A stretch of 64,000 bases of DNA, taken from the NCBI GenBank assembly GCA_024349245.1, contig JALDNG010000020.1, forward strand, positions 3,930,001-3,994,000, in the 5' to 3' direction. This document shows positions 60,766 to 64,000 of this stretch, one piece after another; position 1 is the stretch's first letter, and each line of letters opens with the position of its first letter. The notes beneath the pieces are model-generated. The model was not told the origin of the DNA and did not search any database. It saw only the letters and a program-made list of their open reading frames with translations. The stretch is from Neodontobutis hainanensis (lineage: Eukaryota; Chordata; Actinopteri; Gobiiformes; Odontobutidae). Position numbers and translations under genes: made by a program.

Positions 60766-62066
60766 GTAAGAATAGACTTGGAGAGGTTTGGCTCTGAGTG
60801 GGACATGTTCGCCGCTGGGATATTTTTCCTCCGTTAGCCTAGCGCTAATGCTAACGGAACGATGCTCAACGTTAGCCACGGCTAGCTTTGGAGCTAAAGC
60901 TGCTATGATTTTTGTGTCTACACTTACTACACATTGGTACAAGCGAAGGTTAATAGATGAATGAATCCAACACGACGTCCAAGCTTACAAACAGTGCCAG
61001 GAATCATACGCAATTCAAGAAAATTGTTAGCATTGACCAACGTTAGCGAAAGTGCTATAACAAAATGGCGGATTATTGGAGCGTGAGCTTTCATATGTTG
61101 CCTCTCGTGTGCTCTGTAGCTTTCATTTAAGGAGCTACCAAAATTGTAGCTTTAACGCGTCAAATATCCTCTTTTTAATTTGAATAATAAAATTTCTTTA
61201 ATCTTGGAGCTATGCGTGCAAGCCTTGCATAAAAGAATACGTTAGCTGCTTAGTGCCTCTTGTGTTTTAGCAGTGACTAGTGGGAGGGCAGCTGTTCACT
61301 TTAGTGGGGTGTTCCCGGACCCGGATCGATTGGCCTCTTCCTGTGCTTCACTCTCATACCATTACAGGTCGTGAGGAGGCTGTTTTTAGCTGCCTGCCTT
61401 TGCCACTGTTTAAACGTTGCCCAGTAACGTTATGCGAATGTGGTATGACTCATTCACGGGATTTAGACCGAGTTTATTTACAGAGTGATTTATGGTTTAC
61501 TGGCTCAATAGTAACCTTGCAGGAATGTTGTCCAGATCGCCACGTTGTCCTGAACTGGGCTGTGGGGTGGTCGCTTGTAACTGAAAATAAAAGGCAACCT
61601 CTTCAGTACTACAGCTAGTGTCTGATACAGCATTTCTATTCCCACCTCATTTTTAGATGTGGACTGCCTCATGGGATGTTTAATATGCAATACTTTCTTC
61701 TCCACTAACCACTTAAACCTTAGAATGGAGGGTTATACTTTGGCAGTAATGTCTCTTTTAAGCTAAGTGCAACAATACAAATTGGATCAGTGTTGGCTGA
61801 CAGTAAAGGCAGCAGTAGTATGTATCCAACACCAAAAAGTGGTATTGTTCTATCCTTGCTCTAAATGTTGATGGCTCTGGCACATTTTGCCAGCTTTTAT
61901 GTACATATTTCAGTCTGAAAAATGGAATATCTATCCAAAAAGCCACTATTTAGCAGTGTTAAGAAGTATTCAGTGTTTAAAATATATTTAATTTGGATCA
62001 TATTTACACATCGTGTGATTTACTGAGGTGTTCTCTCGCTCTCTCTCTCAACTGTCCTCTGAACAG
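60766..62066 (+). other. 14-3-3 epsilon intron 1 (1.3 kb)
   Basis: GT-AG intron with acceptor CTCTGAACAG. The first 300 bp are still promoter-like, with CpGs, repeated GTTAGC/GCTAAC words and a small palindrome CCGTTAGC...GCTAACGG (60831-60857). No coding potential. Confidence 0.8.
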
Positions 62067-62266
62067 AGATGGTGGAGTCGATGAAGAAAGTAGCCGGTTT
62101 AAAAGTGGAGCTGACGGTGGAGGAAAGGAACCTACTATCGGTGGCCTACAAGAATGTGATTGGAGCCCGGAGAGCCTCCTGGAGGATAATCAGCAGCATC
62201 GAACAGAGAGAGGATGGAAAGGCTGGAGAGCTCAAAATGAAGATGATCAAGGAATACAGGCAAACG
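62067..62266 (+). CDS. ywhae: 14-3-3 epsilon-type gene, coding exon 2
   Basis: Phase 1 to phase 0 exon ending at donor GTAAAG. It encodes EMVESMKKVAGLKVELTVEE and then RNLLSVAYKNVIGARRASWR, IISSIEQRED and GKAGELKMKMIKEYRQT. It contains the amphipathic-groove residues Lys and Arg of the phosphopeptide pocket (K in VAYKNV, R in GARRASWR) and the family signature RNLLSVAYKNV. Epsilon-type wording is clear, but GLKVEL, REDGKAGELKMK and the terminal T differ from typical epsilon (GMDVEL, KEENKGGEDKLK, M), supporting a diverged paralogue. The following exon (normally VETELK...) is outside the window. Confidence 0.93.
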
Positions 62267-64000
62267 GTAAAGCTATCTGTTAAACAGTACCAATGTGCTG
62301 TGTTACAGAGAATTCAATGCAGAAAAAATATATTGATGACACATGAAGAATTTCTGTCACACTTATACAATCTCAACGCATACATTTTCTTTTGTAAGAT
62401 TCTACTAAAACAGTGTAGGATTGACATCATGTAATACTGCAGATTCTTATTTTGAATTTTTGAATGTTAAATTTTTTGTTTCATGTTAGTTGCCATGTGC
62501 CTCTGGACTCTTTATTTATTTAGAATACAACAAAATGCAGGATGTTGGTAAAATTGTCAAATCTATACAAAGACCTTGGGCAGTTCCATAAATCAAATTT
62601 TGATTTATACATTTGCACAATGTCCAAAAGGGTCATATTGTTAACTCAAATTCAACATAAAAAATTAAAAAATTCTTATAAACTTATGATACTCACTGTG
62701 TTGTGGCTAATGCTGCTCCTAACACCAGAGGAGCTCCCATGTCTGTGGTGACTCTGCAGATGCTAAAAACACTAATAATCACCGGAAGGGTGTTCCATAA
62801 AGCTAGCTAACCCATTAAGCTAGGCTTAGTTGGAAAAGTCTGACTCATTTTGTTGTCTTTTCTGTGAAAACAGGCTCATCCTGAGTCATGCCCAGTCACT
62901 GGAAACTTATGCAGGCAGCTTAGCCTGGTCCAGAGCAGGTCTAAGCTCAGGCTTAGCCCAAACATTTGAAGAATCAGAGCTTTTATCCCAAAGTAAGACC
63001 AAAAGCACTCATTTTTAGATCAGTTACTCTTACGTTTAATCATATTCTAGTTTACTCACTAGAACCATCAAATATGTAGCCAAATTAAAAAATACGAGAT
63101 AGATTATTATCTACATGAGACGGGAAGATTGTTTTTGTATTTCATTTAAATATTATAAACCTTTTTAAATATTGAAATATAAATTTAAATGTCACACGTA
63201 ACTTATATATACTTATATTACATATTTGTGGGTTAGCCTAGCTTTCTTTATTTTCCCAGTGTTATTTTTCTGGAAATATTAAATGGAAAGGCAAAGTCAC
63301 TTTTTGTGATGAGTTTCTTCATTTAATCCGAGTCATTAAATTATGTCTCTATTGTGTTATTCTTGTGCAGGTCACAAGTAGCGCTTTGTTTAGAGATAAG
63401 TGTCATTTCTCTCTTTCACTCTAATGCACTGAATTGAAATGCCGTATTTCTGCGTTAGCTTCTCCGCTTTTTGCTCATTAAAGGGCGGTTCAGGAGGTGG
63501 GTTGTTCCACTCCGTCGCTCTCCTGCTTCACTGTCCTCCCGCCCAACGACGCAGACGGTTCATTAACGAGCAAAGTTTAGCAAAGCCTGAGCCATGTCAT
63601 CACAGAAACTGATAGATTGCTGTGAATTTACTCCTCCACACTGTCCACTCCCAGCGCAGGACGGAGAGGATGAGTACAATAGCTTTAAGCGCTGCCAAGA
63701 AGATCCAGGCAGTTTAAGACGAGGTACTACTGGGGAACGCTTTAAAATAATGTACAAACGTGAGCAGAGCTAAACCATTTCATGTGCTGTTTAAAGCTAA
63801 TCTTTACTCAAGCAGGTGTTTACTTTGAACATGCTTTAAATTGAGCCATGCACAGGGATCCACAATGAGACCAGATCACTGTGAGGCTCATGAGACGTTC
63901 AGGAACAAAGCGTTAATACAACAATTAATCTTGTTGAACATAAAGGCCAACAAGACCTAAATATAGCCCATAAGATGATACAACTTGTGTTAATGCCCTC
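62267..64000 (+). other. 14-3-3 epsilon intron 2, continuing beyond the window
   Basis: No further exon of the gene (expected VETELKLIC) was found. AT-rich, with a block at about 63440-63720 that is richer in GC and contains CTTCTCCGCTTTTTGCTCAT and CCTCCCGCCCAACGACG. It is otherwise featureless. Confidence 0.6.

Overview
The window is vertebrate nuclear DNA, most likely from a teleost fish and probably a percomorph. The evidence is split genes with GT-AG introns, three recognisable vertebrate genes in tandem on the + strand (lrrc75a, crk, and a 14-3-3 epsilon gene), and a fish-type repeat load: Tc1-like and hAT-like DNA transposons, a Harbinger-like MITE, L2/Rex1-like and RTE-like LINE relics, and tRNA-derived SINEs. 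No prokaryotic or organellar signal was seen.

Layout. 1-45.2 kb is occupied by lrrc75a. Its first exon is not recognisable here and presumably lies upstream. Exons homologous to human exons 2-5 are at 8882-9010, 18509-18621, 44153-44426 and 44576-45166, and splicing phases agree at every junction. Introns 2 and 3 (9.5 and 25.5 kb) hold most of the mobile DNA. 52.6-57.1 kb holds the whole coding region of crk (three exons, 315 codons: SH2, SH3, linker with the YAQP tyrosine, second SH3). From 60.7 kb a 14-3-3 epsilon gene begins; its first two coding exons are present and the rest lies beyond the window.

The most unusual object is a 1177-codon intronless reading frame on the - strand (28809-32342), nested antisense in lrrc75a intron 3. 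It encodes a HIPK/DYRK-like kinase, and 1467 bp of it have been duplicated in frame. The product has one complete kinase domain and a second, nearly identical copy that lacks the glycine loop and the VAVK lysine. Each half ends in a 20-residue minisatellite-encoded repeat (5 and 4 units), and the protein ends in a basic, cysteine-rich tail. A degenerate scrap of a related N-lobe lies about 0.9 kb upstream of its start codon.

Mobile DNA supported by structure: two hAT-like elements of one family in opposite orientation (4927-6199 and 33458-35055), each with intact 8-bp target duplications, one interrupted by a tRNA-SINE; a 648-bp Harbinger-type MITE with TTA duplications and a trace of a MADF-like coding sequence; two broken Tc1/mariner copies; an L2/Rex1-like LINE with another LINE inserted in it; an endonuclease-domain LINE relic; and several SINE copies.

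Functionally, CRK is a phosphotyrosine adaptor and 14-3-3 epsilon a phosphoserine/threonine adaptor. LRRC75A is a poorly characterised LRR protein. No operon-like coupling is implied; these are independently transcribed neighbours. The remaining stretches are AT-rich introns and intergenic DNA with microsatellites, some of which may hold conserved regulatory sequence that only a cross-species alignment could confirm.
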